The translations under genes were made by a program, and so were the position numbers. From NCBI GenBank assembly GCA_015066805.1, contig SVNP01000002.1:1-64000 (forward strand): 64,000 nucleotides of DNA, written 5' to 3'. A model generated the notes under the pieces. That model searched no databases. It saw only the letters and a list, made by a program, of their open reading frames with translations, and had not been told where the DNA came from. The stretch is from Ruminococcus sp. (lineage in GTDB: Bacteria; Bacillota; Clostridia; Oscillospirales; Ruminococcaceae). Position 1 is the stretch's first letter, and each line of letters begins with the position of its first letter. Positions 25,872 through 35,411 of this stretch are shown here, piece by piece.

Positions 25872-27080
25872 ATGAAATCATTGTTTTGGTACGGAAAACG
25901 CGTTGTTGCCGCTGCTTTGGCAGCTCTGATGACGGCTCCGGTTTTATGCGGCTGCGAGGAAGGCAGCAAAGCCCCCGAAACTCCGGAGGAGTTTCACGAT
26001 GCCATGGTGGATCGTTCTGTTGTCAGCGTAGGCAATACAGAACGCATCGGCAAGGTGTTTGACCGTGCTGCCAAGGGCGAGGATATCATCATTGCTTACA
26101 TCGGCGGCTCTATTACCGAGGGCTATTCGGTGGGTTCCCAGTCGCCGCTGTGTTATGCTTCTCTGTCGGCACAGCAGTTTCAGGCGGATTATATGCAGGG
26201 CGGTACCGTAACCTGCCAGAACAACGGACTTTCGGGTACGCCTTCCGTTCTGGGCAACCTGCGTGCGCCCAAAGAGATGCTGGCGACTTCTCCCGATGTG
26301 ATCTTCATTGAATTTGCAGTCAATGACGGCGGAGAATACCAGTACCAGACCGCCTACGAGAGTCTGGTGAAAACCTGCGTGGAGCAGGAAAACCAGCCTG
26401 CCGTGATTTTGCTGTTTACCTACATGGAAACAGGCCATACCTGTCAGGAAAATCAGCAGGCAATCGGTGAGCATTATGATCTTGGCATGATCAGTGTGCG
26501 GGATGCCATCTTGCCCGAAATGAATGAGGGCAGAATGATCTGGGATGATTATGCCGATGATGACGTGCATCCCAATCAGGCAGGGCATGCTCTGGTGGCG
26601 GAGTTCATTGACCGTTACTTTGAAAAAGCTGCCGCTGTGAAAAAATCCGAAGCCTACACCGTGCCTGCGGAGACCCTGCACCCCGATGTACATCTGGGGG
26701 CTGCTTTGTGGGATGCCACCAATCTGCGGTTCCGTGAGGGCGCATGGGATATGCGAAGCTCCAACAGCCATTTTAATGCAGGCTTTACCTATGTTCCCGG
26801 CAGAGATAACGAATCCTTGTGGTTTGAAGTGACTGCCAAGGATCTGTTTGTGGTGTATAAAAAGGCTGCATCCAACAATTACGGCATGATCGGCGTGTAT
26901 GTGAATGGTTCTCTGGAGGCCATTGTGAACGGCTACGGTGCCAACGCATGGGGCGGCCCTGCGGTGGATCTGGTTTACGAGGGTGAAAGCGAACAGAAGC
27001 TGGAAGTGGAGATCCGTATGCTGGATGACCATGTGGATAAAGCCTTTGAAGTGTTTGCCATCGGTACCTCTGCCCAATGA
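25872..27080 (+). CDS. SGNH/GDSL hydrolase lipoprotein
   Basis: The 402-aa protein starts at ATG 25872 and has a lipoprotein signal with the lipobox LCGC at about residues 26-29. The hydrolase domain shows all blocks of the SGNH fold: IGGSITEG (Ser nucleophile), NNGLSG (Gly/Asn), FAVNDGG (Asn) and DDVHPNQAGH (Asp-His pair). After about residue 260 a beta-sandwich domain follows, probably for carbohydrate binding. Such enzymes remove acetyl esters from plant or cell-wall polysaccharides at the cell surface; the substrate is inferred. It overlaps the next membrane protein gene by four bases. Confidence 0.85.
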   Translation: MKSLFWYGKRVVAAALAALMTAPVLCGCEEGSKAPETPEEFHDAMVDRSVVSVGNTERIGKVFDRAAKGEDIIIAYIGGSITEGYSVGSQSPLCYASLSAQQFQADYMQGGTVTCQNNGLSGTPSVLGNLRAPKEMLATSPDVIFIEFAVNDGGEYQYQTAYESLVKTCVEQENQPAVILLFTYMETGHTCQENQQAIGEHYDLGMISVRDAILPEMNEGRMIWDDYADDDVHPNQAGHALVAEFIDRYFEKAAAVKKSEAYTVPAETLHPDVHLGAALWDATNLRFREGAWDMRSSNSHFNAGFTYVPGRDNESLWFEVTAKDLFVVYKKAASNNYGMIGVYVNGSLEAIVNGYGANAWGGPAVDLVYEGESEQKLEVEIRMLDDHVDKAFEVFAIGTSAQ

Positions 27081-27622
27081 ACGGACAGCAGCAACGAAAA
27101 AAGCCGCACATCAGCTATCGGGTAGCGTTAGGTGGCATTGTGGCGGCTTTATGCCTGATGACTATGCTGATGGCGGGTGTGTTCCCTATATTATACATTG
27201 CCGCACCTATGGTCGCCGGTGTGCTGCTGGTGATTCTGGTGGAGGAAGTAAGCACAGGCTGGGCTTTGCTCACCTATGCCGCTACCGCTGTGCTTTCCGT
27301 ATTTGTGGTGCCCGATAAGGAAGCGACGCTGATGTTTGTGCTGTTTTTCGGGTACTATCCGCTGCTTCGCCCGAAGATCAAACGGTTTTCGTCCAAGGCA
27401 CTGCGTCTGTTTCTAAAAATTGCCTTGTATCAGGCATTCCTGATGGCGGATTATCTGCTGACCGTGTATGTGCTGGGTATGCCCACCTTTGATGAGTTTG
27501 CGCCTTGGGTGCTGCCCCTTCTGGATCTTGCGGCAACAGCGGTGTTTTTGATGTATGACAGCCTGCTGGACGGTATGACGGCATTTTATCGGCAGGTGGT
27601 GCGGAAACGGCTGAGAAGGTGA
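27077..27622 (+). CDS. multi-pass membrane protein, unknown function
   Basis: The 181-aa protein has five to six hydrophobic segments after a short basic N-terminus (MNGQQQRKKPHISYRVAL) and ends with a basic tail. The ATGA overlap with the SGNH hydrolase argues for cotranslation. The pattern resembles small clostridial integral membrane proteins sometimes compared with ECF transporter S components, but I see no diagnostic motif and give no function. Confidence 0.65.
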   Translation: MNGQQQRKKPHISYRVALGGIVAALCLMTMLMAGVFPILYIAAPMVAGVLLVILVEEVSTGWALLTYAATAVLSVFVVPDKEATLMFVLFFGYYPLLRPKIKRFSSKALRLFLKIALYQAFLMADYLLTVYVLGMPTFDEFAPWVLPLLDLAATAVFLMYDSLLDGMTAFYRQVVRKRLRR

Positions 27623-27636
27623 AAGAGGGGAGCATT

Positions 27637-28008
27637 ATGGGCTTTTCCGTGCGGTTTCGGAAGAAAACAGCAGGTCTCAATGCTGAGGAATTGCAGCAGT
27701 ATCGAAGCTGGAAGCGGCTGATGCTTGGGGTTTGTCTTGGCAGCTCGGTTGTGCTGAGGATAATAGGGTTTGTGTTTTCTGTCATAGAGCTTACCATCCT
27801 CGGCTGTATTCTCACCCTGATTGTTTTTCCTGTTATCATTGCTGCGCTGCTGACGCTTCGTTGTCCGGAGGTCTGGTATCGGGTGTGGTACAGCAAGCAT
27901 CGCGGCAAGCGTTTTTCATGTTTTATGGAACTGATACAGCTCATCCTATGCTTCGAGGCACTCTGGTTGCTGATCGCATATGGATGGATCTGTTTTCTGG
28001 CATACTGA
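27637..28008 (+). CDS. small membrane protein, unknown function
   Basis: The 123-aa protein starts at ATG 27637 after AGAGGGGAGC; the track GTG at 27619 has a weaker site. A basic N-terminal segment is followed by two closely spaced membrane segments (LMLGVCLGSSVVLRIIGFVF and LGCILTLIVFPVIIAALLTL) and a third near the C-terminus. It is 14 bases after the previous membrane gene and 36 before aspS. No family is recognised. Confidence 0.6.
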   Translation: MGFSVRFRKKTAGLNAEELQQYRSWKRLMLGVCLGSSVVLRIIGFVFSVIELTILGCILTLIVFPVIIAALLTLRCPEVWYRVWYSKHRGKRFSCFMELIQLILCFEALWLLIAYGWICFLAY

Positions 28009-28044
28009 ATGATTGTAAATTATTTTTGATAAGGAGATAAAACT

Positions 28045-29817
28045 ATGGATACCATGCAAGGATTGAAGCGTACCCACTATTGCGGTGAGGTGCTGGAAGC
28101 AGGCAAAATCGTTACAGTAGGCGGCTTCTGCGATACCGTGAGAAACAAGGGCGGTATCATTTTCATTGTGCTGCGTGACCGCACAGGCGTTGTGCAGCTT
28201 ACCTTTGACGATACCACCGACAAGGAGATCTTTGAGAAGGCTGCGTCCTGCCACAGCGAATATGTAGTCATGGCACAGGGCGAGGTGCGCGAGCGTGAAA
28301 GCAAGAATGACAAGATCCCCACAGGCCATGTGGAGATCTATGTCACCGATTTCCGTATTCTTGCCAAGGCACAGACCCCTCCCTTTGAGATCACCCCCGA
28401 GACCAAGGTCAACGAGGAGCTGCGCCTGAAGTACCGTTATCTGGATCTGCGCCGTGCTCCCTTGCAGCAGAATCTGATTCTGCGTCACAAGATCGCACAG
28501 TGCGCCCGTGAGTATTTCTACAAAAACGGCTTTTTAGAGATTGAAACCCCTATGATGATGAAGTCCACACCCGAAGGTGCAAGAGATTATCTGGTGCCTT
28601 CCCGTGTGCATCACGGCGAGTTTTATGCGCTGCCCCAGTCTCCCCAGATCTACAAGCAGCTTCTGATGGTGGCGGGCTATGACCGCTATATTCAGCTTGC
28701 CCGCTGTTTCCGTGATGAGGATCTGCGTGCAGACCGTCAGCCCGAATTTACCCAGATCGACCTGGAAATGTCCTTTGTGGATGTGGATGATATTCTGGAT
28801 CTCACCGAGGGCTTCCTCATTGAGCTGTTTGAGAAGGTCATGGGCAGAGAGCTGAAAACACCGCTGCCCCGTCTGACCTACACCGAGGCAATGAATCGTT
28901 TCGGCTCCGATAAGCCCGATCTGCGTTTCGGCATGGAACTGCAGGATCTCTCCGATATTGTAAAGGACTGCGCTTTCCCCGTATTTGCCAATGCGCTGGC
29001 TGAGGGTGGTACGGTTCGCTGCGTTGTGGCGAAAAATGCCGCCCAGAAGCTCACCAGAAAAGAGATCGACAAGCTGACCGAGATGGTCAGAGGCATTGGC
29101 GCAAAGGGGCTTGCCTATGTGCGCTGGGTGGATGAAGCGCCCGCCTGCTCCTTCGGCAAATTCCTGCAGGAGGGTGAGCTGGACGGCATCCTCAAGGCTG
29201 TGTCTGCCGAGCAGGGCGACGTGGTGCTGATCGTTGCCGATAAGACCTCTGTAACGCTGCCGGTGCTGGGCGCATTGAGAAATCACTTGGCAAAGCAGCT
29301 TGAGCTGATCCCCGCCGGGGAGTTCAATTTCCTGTGGATCACACAGTTCCCCTTCTTCGAGAAGGACGAGGAAACCGGCGAGTGGCTTGCGATGCATCAC
29401 CCCTTTACCATGCCCATGGATGAGTGCCTGCCTTATCTGGACAGCGCACCCGAGAAGGTCTTTGCCAAGGCATATGATCTGGTGCTCAACGGCACCGAGC
29501 TTTGCTCCGGTTCTATCCGTATTACCGATTACGAGCTGCAGCAGAAGATGTTTGAGGCTCTGGGACTGACACCGGAAGAGATCGAAGCCAAATTCGGATT
29601 TTTGGTGCAGGCATACCGCTACGGCGCACCGCCTCACGGTGGTCTGGGTATCGGTCTTGACAGACTTGCCATGGTGCTTGCGGAGGCTGATAGCCTGCGT
29701 GATGTGGTGGCATTCCCCAAGGTGCAGAATGCCCGTGAGCTGATGAGCGGCTGTCCTTCTCCTGTGGAGCAGGAAAATCTGGATGTGCTTGGCATTGCCT
29801 GCACGGAAAAGGAATAA
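28045..29817 (+). CDS. aspS: aspartyl-tRNA synthetase
   Basis: The 590-aa enzyme has the N-terminal OB-fold anticodon-binding domain (residues 1-110), class II motifs (FLEIETPMM and RCFRDEDLRADRQPEFTQID), the bacterial GAD insertion domain in the middle, and motif 3 (GLGIGLDRLAMVLA). It charges tRNA-Asp. The OB fold and GAD domain mark the bacterial type; whether it is discriminating cannot be judged here. AAGGAGATAAAACT precedes the ATG. There is no T-box leader in the short upstream gap. Confidence 0.97.
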   Translation: MDTMQGLKRTHYCGEVLEAGKIVTVGGFCDTVRNKGGIIFIVLRDRTGVVQLTFDDTTDKEIFEKAASCHSEYVVMAQGEVRERESKNDKIPTGHVEIYVTDFRILAKAQTPPFEITPETKVNEELRLKYRYLDLRRAPLQQNLILRHKIAQCAREYFYKNGFLEIETPMMMKSTPEGARDYLVPSRVHHGEFYALPQSPQIYKQLLMVAGYDRYIQLARCFRDEDLRADRQPEFTQIDLEMSFVDVDDILDLTEGFLIELFEKVMGRELKTPLPRLTYTEAMNRFGSDKPDLRFGMELQDLSDIVKDCAFPVFANALAEGGTVRCVVAKNAAQKLTRKEIDKLTEMVRGIGAKGLAYVRWVDEAPACSFGKFLQEGELDGILKAVSAEQGDVVLIVADKTSVTLPVLGALRNHLAKQLELIPAGEFNFLWITQFPFFEKDEETGEWLAMHHPFTMPMDECLPYLDSAPEKVFAKAYDLVLNGTELCSGSIRITDYELQQKMFEALGLTPEEIEAKFGFLVQAYRYGAPPHGGLGIGLDRLAMVLAEADSLRDVVAFPKVQNARELMSGCPSPVEQENLDVLGIACTEKE

Positions 29818-29844
29818 AATCAAAAATAGAGGAGGGAAACCCCC

Positions 29845-30882
29845 ATGACCACCACTGAATTGCTGGCAAAGGTGCGGCTGGATCTCACCGGAGATCTGCA
29901 GAAGGATATGCAGATCATTCAGGACTATGCCGCAAAGTACAAAAAGGAAGAAAACGGTGCGGAGCTGGCTGCTGCTCTGGCAGAATTTGCCTTTACCATG
30001 ATGCCCGAGGATCTGCAGGCGCAGATGCGGGAAACCACCTTTGTGCGTGATATGCGCATGGATAAGGCTTTCCATATGGCAATGGAGATGATCCGTGAGA
30101 ACCGTTTGGAGGAGGCGGAGCAGCTTCTGTTCGAGATTTCTGAGAAGATCCGCATCCACTTTGAGGAAACGGATAAGAAATGGTTCAGCTTCCGCAACCC
30201 CTTTGAGTACCATCTGTACCGTTTCTACTATCCTACCGTTACGGAATTTGACCGTGCGCCCTTTGATTTTGCTCATTATCTCTCCATGTACGGCTATGTG
30301 CTGCTGGAAAATCATAAGGTGCCGGAGGCTGCCGAGGCTGTGGAACGCGGTATCCGCTTTAATCCTGTCAGCGCAGATGCACGCTTTGAGCTGGCGGAGA
30401 TCTACAAGTTCTCCGGTACGCCCGACAAACTGCTGGCTGTTATCAAGGATACGCTGCGGATCTGCACCAGTGCTTCCCGTATTGCCAGAACCCTCTGCAA
30501 CATGGGCTACTACTGTGTGCTGCAGCAGGAGTTTTATGATGCTGCCGTGTTCTATTTCTGCTCTCTGCGGTTTGAATTCCATAAGCCTGTGGAGTTTGAA
30601 CTGATGGACGTTGTGCGTCGTCTGGAATCCATGGGCAAGCGGTTTGATCCGCCCACCAACGGACAGGTGCTGGATACCTTTGAAAAATACGGTATGTCGC
30701 CGCCACCCAATGATGATTTGGTAAATCTGGCTGTCACACTGGGTCAGTCTGCCAATGAGCATCGGCAGCCCAGACTGGAAGGCCTGTTCTATCGTGTGGC
30801 ATACGATCTGACCAATGATCCCCGTTTTAAGGAGATCCTTGATCGCATTGATGCCCAACTGAGCAGCGGTGCGACGGAATAA
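29845..30882 (+). CDS. TPR-like helical protein, unknown function
   Basis: The 345-aa soluble protein starts after AGAGGAGGGAAACCCCC. It is almost entirely alpha-helical, and the central part has tetratricopeptide-like helix pairs (AEAVERGIRFNPVSADARFELAEIYKFSG, near residues 165-195). No catalytic motif or signal peptide is seen. It lies 27 bases after aspS and is probably in the same transcript. It is likely a protein-protein interaction factor conserved in ruminococci. Confidence 0.7.
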   Translation: MTTTELLAKVRLDLTGDLQKDMQIIQDYAAKYKKEENGAELAAALAEFAFTMMPEDLQAQMRETTFVRDMRMDKAFHMAMEMIRENRLEEAEQLLFEISEKIRIHFEETDKKWFSFRNPFEYHLYRFYYPTVTEFDRAPFDFAHYLSMYGYVLLENHKVPEAAEAVERGIRFNPVSADARFELAEIYKFSGTPDKLLAVIKDTLRICTSASRIARTLCNMGYYCVLQQEFYDAAVFYFCSLRFEFHKPVEFELMDVVRRLESMGKRFDPPTNGQVLDTFEKYGMSPPPNDDLVNLAVTLGQSANEHRQPRLEGLFYRVAYDLTNDPRFKEILDRIDAQLSSGATE

Positions 30883-30948
30883 GCGGATATTTTAGTTCTT
30901 TGGGGTGCAGCCTTTGTACCCTACTGTGATTTGGAGGAAACATTACAT

Positions 30949-32268
30949 ATGATAGGGCAGATTCTCTTGCAGATCCTGCTGATTGCGCTGAATGCGGTGT
31001 TCGCCTGTGCGGAAATCGCAATCATATCCATCAATGATACCAAGCTGGAGCATATGGCTTCCGGCGGCGATAAACGTGCGGCTCGTCTGGTGAAGCTGAC
31101 CTCCCAGCCCGCAAGATTTCTGGCCACCATTCAGGTAGCCATTACCCTTTCGGGCTTTCTGGGTTCTGCCTTTGCAGCGGATAATTTCTCAGTTTACCTG
31201 ACCAAATGGCTGCTTTCTCTGGGCGTGCCGCTGGCAGAGGCGACCCTGGATACCATCTCCGTGCTGCTGATCACCATTTTGCTTTCATATCTAACATTGG
31301 TGTTCGGTGAGCTGGTGCCAAAACGGATCGGTATGAAAAATGCTGAAAAGCTGGGCCTTGCACTTTCTTCGCTGATCGCCTTTATTTCCACGGCCTTTAA
31401 GCCACTGGTTTCTCTGCTGACTGCTTCCACCAACGGTATTCTGCGGCTGGTGGGTATTGATCCCAATGCAGAATCCGAAACAGTCACCGAGGAAGAGATC
31501 CGCATGATGGTGGATGCCGGCAGCGAAAAGGGCGCCATTGATGATACCGAACGGGAACTGATCCAGAACGTATTTGCCTTTGATGATATCTGTGCAGAGG
31601 ATATCTGCACCCACCGTACCGATGCGGTGTTTCTTTCCACCGAGGATACCATGGAGCAGTGGTATCGGCAGATCTATGATACCCGCCACAGCTTTTATCC
31701 CGTTTGCGGAGAAAGCAGTGATCGTATTGTGGGCGTGCTTTCCGCAGCAGATTATTTCCGTCTGGAAGACAGAGGGCGTGAGACTGTGATGGCAATTGTC
31801 CGCCCTGCCTATTTTGTGCCTGCTGCCATGACTGCCAATGTGCTGTTTACCGAGATGAAACGCAATCACGAGCGTTTTGCCGTGGTGCTGGATGAATACG
31901 GCGGTACCGCAGGTGTGATCACCCTGACAGACCTGATTGAGGAGCTGGTGGGTGATCTGGGGGATGACGAGGAACAGGACATCGAAACGGAAATGGTGCA
32001 GATCGACGCGGATACATGGAAAATCGGAGGCAGTATGCGCCTTGCGGAGATCAACGAGGCACTGGGTGTTTCTCTGGATGGTGATTATGATACCCTCAGC
32101 GGCTATCTGTTCGGTTCTCTGGGCAGCATTCCCAAGGACGGCAGCCACCTGAAGCTGCAGACAGACCGCATTGAAGCGGAGATCCTGAATGTACGCAATC
32201 ATAAGGCAGAAACTGTCCTTGTGAAAATCCGTAAGGATGTGCCGGACCAGGACACAAACGAAGCATAA
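30949..32268 (+). CDS. CNNM/CBS-domain transporter-like protein (HlyC/CorC family)
   Basis: The 439-aa protein starts at ATG 30949 after TTGGAGGAAACATTACAT (track start is the TTG within that site). Residues 1-175 form the CNNM/DUF21 membrane domain with three to four segments, including the conserved NAVFACAEIAIISIN and VFGELVPKRIG. A pair of CBS domains (about 205-330) contains VLDEYGGTAGVITLTDLIEELVGDL, and a CorC_HlyC domain forms the C-terminus. The family is linked to Mg2+/Co2+ efflux; the label haemolysin is historical. Confidence 0.9.
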   Translation: MIGQILLQILLIALNAVFACAEIAIISINDTKLEHMASGGDKRAARLVKLTSQPARFLATIQVAITLSGFLGSAFAADNFSVYLTKWLLSLGVPLAEATLDTISVLLITILLSYLTLVFGELVPKRIGMKNAEKLGLALSSLIAFISTAFKPLVSLLTASTNGILRLVGIDPNAESETVTEEEIRMMVDAGSEKGAIDDTERELIQNVFAFDDICAEDICTHRTDAVFLSTEDTMEQWYRQIYDTRHSFYPVCGESSDRIVGVLSAADYFRLEDRGRETVMAIVRPAYFVPAAMTANVLFTEMKRNHERFAVVLDEYGGTAGVITLTDLIEELVGDLGDDEEQDIETEMVQIDADTWKIGGSMRLAEINEALGVSLDGDYDTLSGYLFGSLGSIPKDGSHLKLQTDRIEAEILNVRNHKAETVLVKIRKDVPDQDTNEA

Positions 32269-32273
32269 CAAAG

Positions 32274-32308
32274 GACCGCAATCCTCGTTATGGGGGTTGC
32301 GGTTTTCT
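32274..32308 (+). terminator. intrinsic terminator before the exopolysaccharide locus
   Basis: ACCGCAATCC pairs with GGTTGCGGT across a short loop and runs into TTTTC. The remaining 150 bases to the next promoter hold no gene. Confidence 0.65.
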
Positions 32309-32459
32309 GATATCCGGTTTGGGTGAAAAATCACGGAGAGAAAAGGAAAAACCTGTGATTTGGAGGAGGAAATCGTCGAAAAATCAGCGAGGTTTTTTCC
32401 GGAGTTTTGGCGAAAACGGAGAAATGCTTTTAGCTTTTGCCAAAACCGCTCGTTTTTCC

Positions 32460-32488
32460 TTGCAACTTCAACAGGGGTGTGCTATAAT
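32460..32488 (+). promoter_or_regulatory. promoter of the exopolysaccharide locus
   Basis: TTGCAA, 17 bases, TATAAT, about 80 bases before the Wzz-like gene. No other strong promoter was noticed before 50647, so the locus may be one transcript of about 18 kb. Confidence 0.7.
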
Positions 32489-32568
32489 ATTTTAGATACC
32501 CATACTACAATGGTTTTATCATGCCTACTTGCGTGAAATGCCAAAATCAGGAATGTGAGGAATAGTTT

Positions 32569-34107
32569 ATGCTGGAAGAAAAGAATATCAATCTGGTGTT
32601 GAAAGAGGGCAACTCCGATGAGAAGCCCTTGCTGACTTTGCGGGGGCTTGCTCGGCAGACCAAGCGGATTTTTGTACTTTGGCTGGTATGCGCTGTCGTA
32701 CTGGGCCTGGTTTCCGGCTGTACTGCTCTGCTGCTGAACAAGAAGCAAATGAGAGTGCAGGCTGCCGTAGAGTTTACCTTCAGCGGCGTGGAAAACGGCA
32801 AGGATCCTGCAGGCAATGAGTTCGATGCTGCCAAGCAGTTGAAATCTCCTGTGGTGCTGAAGAACGCACTGGACACACTGGGCTATGATGCCAATACCCT
32901 GAGTGTGGATAATCTGCGTGATAATATTACTGTCAAGAGTATTATTCCCGAGGATGCCATTGATAAGCTGCTGGCTTATAAAAGCGTTTTTGATGCGGGC
33001 AACAGCAACGCACTGAATGCTGTGCAGGCTATGCTGAATGTATCCTATCACCCCACCCGCTACATCATCAGCTTTGATCCCGCAGAGGTAGGTGTCAGCG
33101 GTGAGGAAGGCACACAGGTGATGAATGCCGTTCTGGATGCATACAAGCAGTATTTCTATGAAACCTACGGCTACAACAAGGCTCTGGGTACTGCCGTGCT
33201 GGCAGTGGATTATCATGACTACGATTACGAGCGTGCCATTGAGGTTTTTGATAACTCTCTGGAATCCGCGCAGCGTTATGTGAATACCCTCGCCAATGAG
33301 GATTCTACCGGCTTCCGTTCCGTGAAAACCGGTTACTCTTTCACCGACCTTGCCAATGCACTGGGTACACTGCGCAGCGAGGATCTGGGCTGGATCTCCT
33401 CCTATGTGACCGTGAACAATGTCACCAAGGACAGAGATATGCTGCTGACCAACTATGAGTACCGCATTGAGAACCTGAAGCGTCAGAAGACTGCTGCGGA
33501 AACCAATCTGGCTTCCATTGAGGCTTCCATTGCGGCTTACCAGAAGGATACCGTACTTATCGTAGGCTCCGATAAGAACTCTTCCGATGTCACCTTCTCT
33601 CAGGCTTCCGATCAGTATGACAATATGATCAACCGCAAGCTGTCTACTCAGGCAGAGATCGCAGAATGCACGAAGGACATCGCTTACTACGAGGAGCGCG
33701 TGAACGAGCTGCAGATGGCCAGCAATTCCGCTACCAAGGCACAGATGAACTATCTGGATGAGCAGTTGGATAAGCTGTACAACAAGATCACTGCTCTGCT
33801 GGAGAACGTGGATGCTACCGCTGACGAATTCTATGAGAACGTGGCCTTTGCAAACGCATATTCCGTAACCGTACCTGCATCGGTTTCCGATTCCGGCAGC
33901 CTGACGGATGTGATCGTTCTGGTTTTGGTGCTGGAAGTTCTTTTGTTTGTGGTGTTTGCTATGATCATTGTCTGCCGTGCATTTGTGCAGCAGTACCGTG
34001 TGAATAACCCGATTGCCGTTGCTGAAGCAGCCGAGGAAGCTGTCCCTGCCGATGAGGAGAAAGAGCAGAAATCCGCTAAGGAAAAGAACGGCAAAAAGAA
34101 CGCCTGA
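32569..34107 (+). CDS. Wzz-like polysaccharide chain-length/co-polymerase protein
   Basis: The 512-aa protein has one membrane segment near residues 34-57, a 390-residue extracytoplasmic region with long coiled-coil helices, and a second segment near 444-472 (VIVLVLVLEVLLFVVFAMIIV). It ends in a charged cytoplasmic tail. This N- and C-terminal membrane layout with a helical periplasmic-type domain is that of polysaccharide co-polymerases. It has no fused tyrosine kinase, and no CpsD-like kinase lies in the window. As first gene of the locus it probably sets polymer length together with the EpsG-like polymerase. Confidence 0.75.
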   Translation: MLEEKNINLVLKEGNSDEKPLLTLRGLARQTKRIFVLWLVCAVVLGLVSGCTALLLNKKQMRVQAAVEFTFSGVENGKDPAGNEFDAAKQLKSPVVLKNALDTLGYDANTLSVDNLRDNITVKSIIPEDAIDKLLAYKSVFDAGNSNALNAVQAMLNVSYHPTRYIISFDPAEVGVSGEEGTQVMNAVLDAYKQYFYETYGYNKALGTAVLAVDYHDYDYERAIEVFDNSLESAQRYVNTLANEDSTGFRSVKTGYSFTDLANALGTLRSEDLGWISSYVTVNNVTKDRDMLLTNYEYRIENLKRQKTAAETNLASIEASIAAYQKDTVLIVGSDKNSSDVTFSQASDQYDNMINRKLSTQAEIAECTKDIAYYEERVNELQMASNSATKAQMNYLDEQLDKLYNKITALLENVDATADEFYENVAFANAYSVTVPASVSDSGSLTDVIVLVLVLEVLLFVVFAMIIVCRAFVQQYRVNNPIAVAEAAEEAVPADEEKEQKSAKEKNGKKNA

Positions 34108-34145
34108 ACAAGGCAAATTCAATAAAGAAGGAATGAGTGGGAAAC

Positions 34146-35411
34146 ATGGCAAAACCTTTTGAAAAACGTATCTGGCTGGCAACTCCTACCATGCACGGCG
34201 ATGAGATCCGCTATGTGCAGGAGGCCTATGATACCAACTGGATGTCTACTGTGGGCGAAAACATCAACCAGGTGGAAAAACAGGTTGCGGAATATGCCGG
34301 TTGCAAGTATGCAGTGGCACTTTCCTGCGGTACCGCATCGCTGCATCTGGCAATTAAGCTGGCAGGCGAGCGGCTTTACGGTATGCCCAAGCCCTTTGAG
34401 GGCACATTGCAGGGGCATCGGGTGTTCTGCTCCGATATGACCTTTGATGCCACAGTTAACCCTGTTGCGTACGAAAATGGTGAGGCGATCTTCATTGATA
34501 CGGAACGGGATACCTGGAATATGGATCCTGTGGCGCTGGAAAAAGCCTTTGCCCTGTACCCCGATGTAAAACTGGTGGTGCTGGTACATCTGTACGGCAC
34601 ACCCGCAAAGCTGGATGAGATCCGTGCCATCTGCGAGGCAAACGGTGCCCTGCTGGTGGAGGATGCTGCCGAATCCTTTGGCGCAACCTATCATGGCAAG
34701 CAGACCGGTACCTTCGGTTGCTGCAGTGCGATTAGCTTTAACGGCAACAAGATCATAACAGGCAGTGCCGGCGGTATGTTCCTGACCGACAGCAAAGAGG
34801 ATGCGGAAAAGATCCGCAAATGGTCGACCCAGAGCCGTGAAGCCGCTGCATGGTATCAGCACGAGGAGATCGGCTACAATTACAGAATGTCCAATGTGAT
34901 CGCAGGTGTGGTCAGAGGACAGATGCCCTATCTGGAGGAGCATATTGCCCGTAAAAAGGCGATCTACGAACGCTACAAGGAGGGCTTCAAGGAGCTTCCT
35001 GTGCAGATGAACCCCTATATTGAAGGTGAGATGGAGCCCAACTTCTGGCTCTCCTGCATGATCATTGATGCATCTGCCATGTGCCGTCAGGTGCGTGGCG
35101 AGCAGGATGCCCTCTATATCAGCGAGCCGGGCAAGACCTGCCCCACTGAGATCCTGGAGGTGCTGGCAAAGCATAACGCAGAGGGCAGACCCATCTGGAA
35201 GCCCATGCATATGCAGCCCATTTACCGCATGAATCCCTTTGTGACTGCACAGGGCAACGGCAGAGCCAAAACCAATGCCTACATTGCAGGCAGCATTGAG
35301 GACGTGGGCATGGATATTTTCAACCGTGGTCTGTGCCTGCCCAGCGATATCAATATGACTGCAGAAGAGCAGGATTGTATCATTGAAATTGTGAAGGGAT
35401 GTTTTGCGTGA
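34146..35411 (+). CDS. DegT/DnrJ/EryC1-family sugar aminotransferase
   Basis: The 421-aa PLP enzyme shows family blocks ALSCGTASLHLAI, LLVEDAAESFGA (PLP-ring Asp) and SFNGNKIITG with the Schiff-base lysine. Members transaminate keto sugar nucleotides; this long form resembles EpsN/PglE-type enzymes that make 4-amino sugars such as bacillosamine precursors. The next gene encodes the phosphoglycosyl transferase, as in EpsN/EpsL loci, so its product may be the first sugar. ATG 34146 is chosen; GTG 34137, closer to AAGGAATGA, is an alternative adding three residues. No UDP-GlcNAc 4,6-dehydratase is in the window. Confidence 0.88.
   Translation: MAKPFEKRIWLATPTMHGDEIRYVQEAYDTNWMSTVGENINQVEKQVAEYAGCKYAVALSCGTASLHLAIKLAGERLYGMPKPFEGTLQGHRVFCSDMTFDATVNPVAYENGEAIFIDTERDTWNMDPVALEKAFALYPDVKLVVLVHLYGTPAKLDEIRAICEANGALLVEDAAESFGATYHGKQTGTFGCCSAISFNGNKIITGSAGGMFLTDSKEDAEKIRKWSTQSREAAAWYQHEEIGYNYRMSNVIAGVVRGQMPYLEEHIARKKAIYERYKEGFKELPVQMNPYIEGEMEPNFWLSCMIIDASAMCRQVRGEQDALYISEPGKTCPTEILEVLAKHNAEGRPIWKPMHMQPIYRMNPFVTAQGNGRAKTNAYIAGSIEDVGMDIFNRGLCLPSDINMTAEEQDCIIEIVKGCFA

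Noticed and set aside
28534-30858. 774-codon antisense ORF
   Set aside because: Shadow of aspS and the TPR-like gene for the same codon-usage reason. Similar shadows occur over pgi, der, glnN, the ATP-grasp genes and the TRAP permease.
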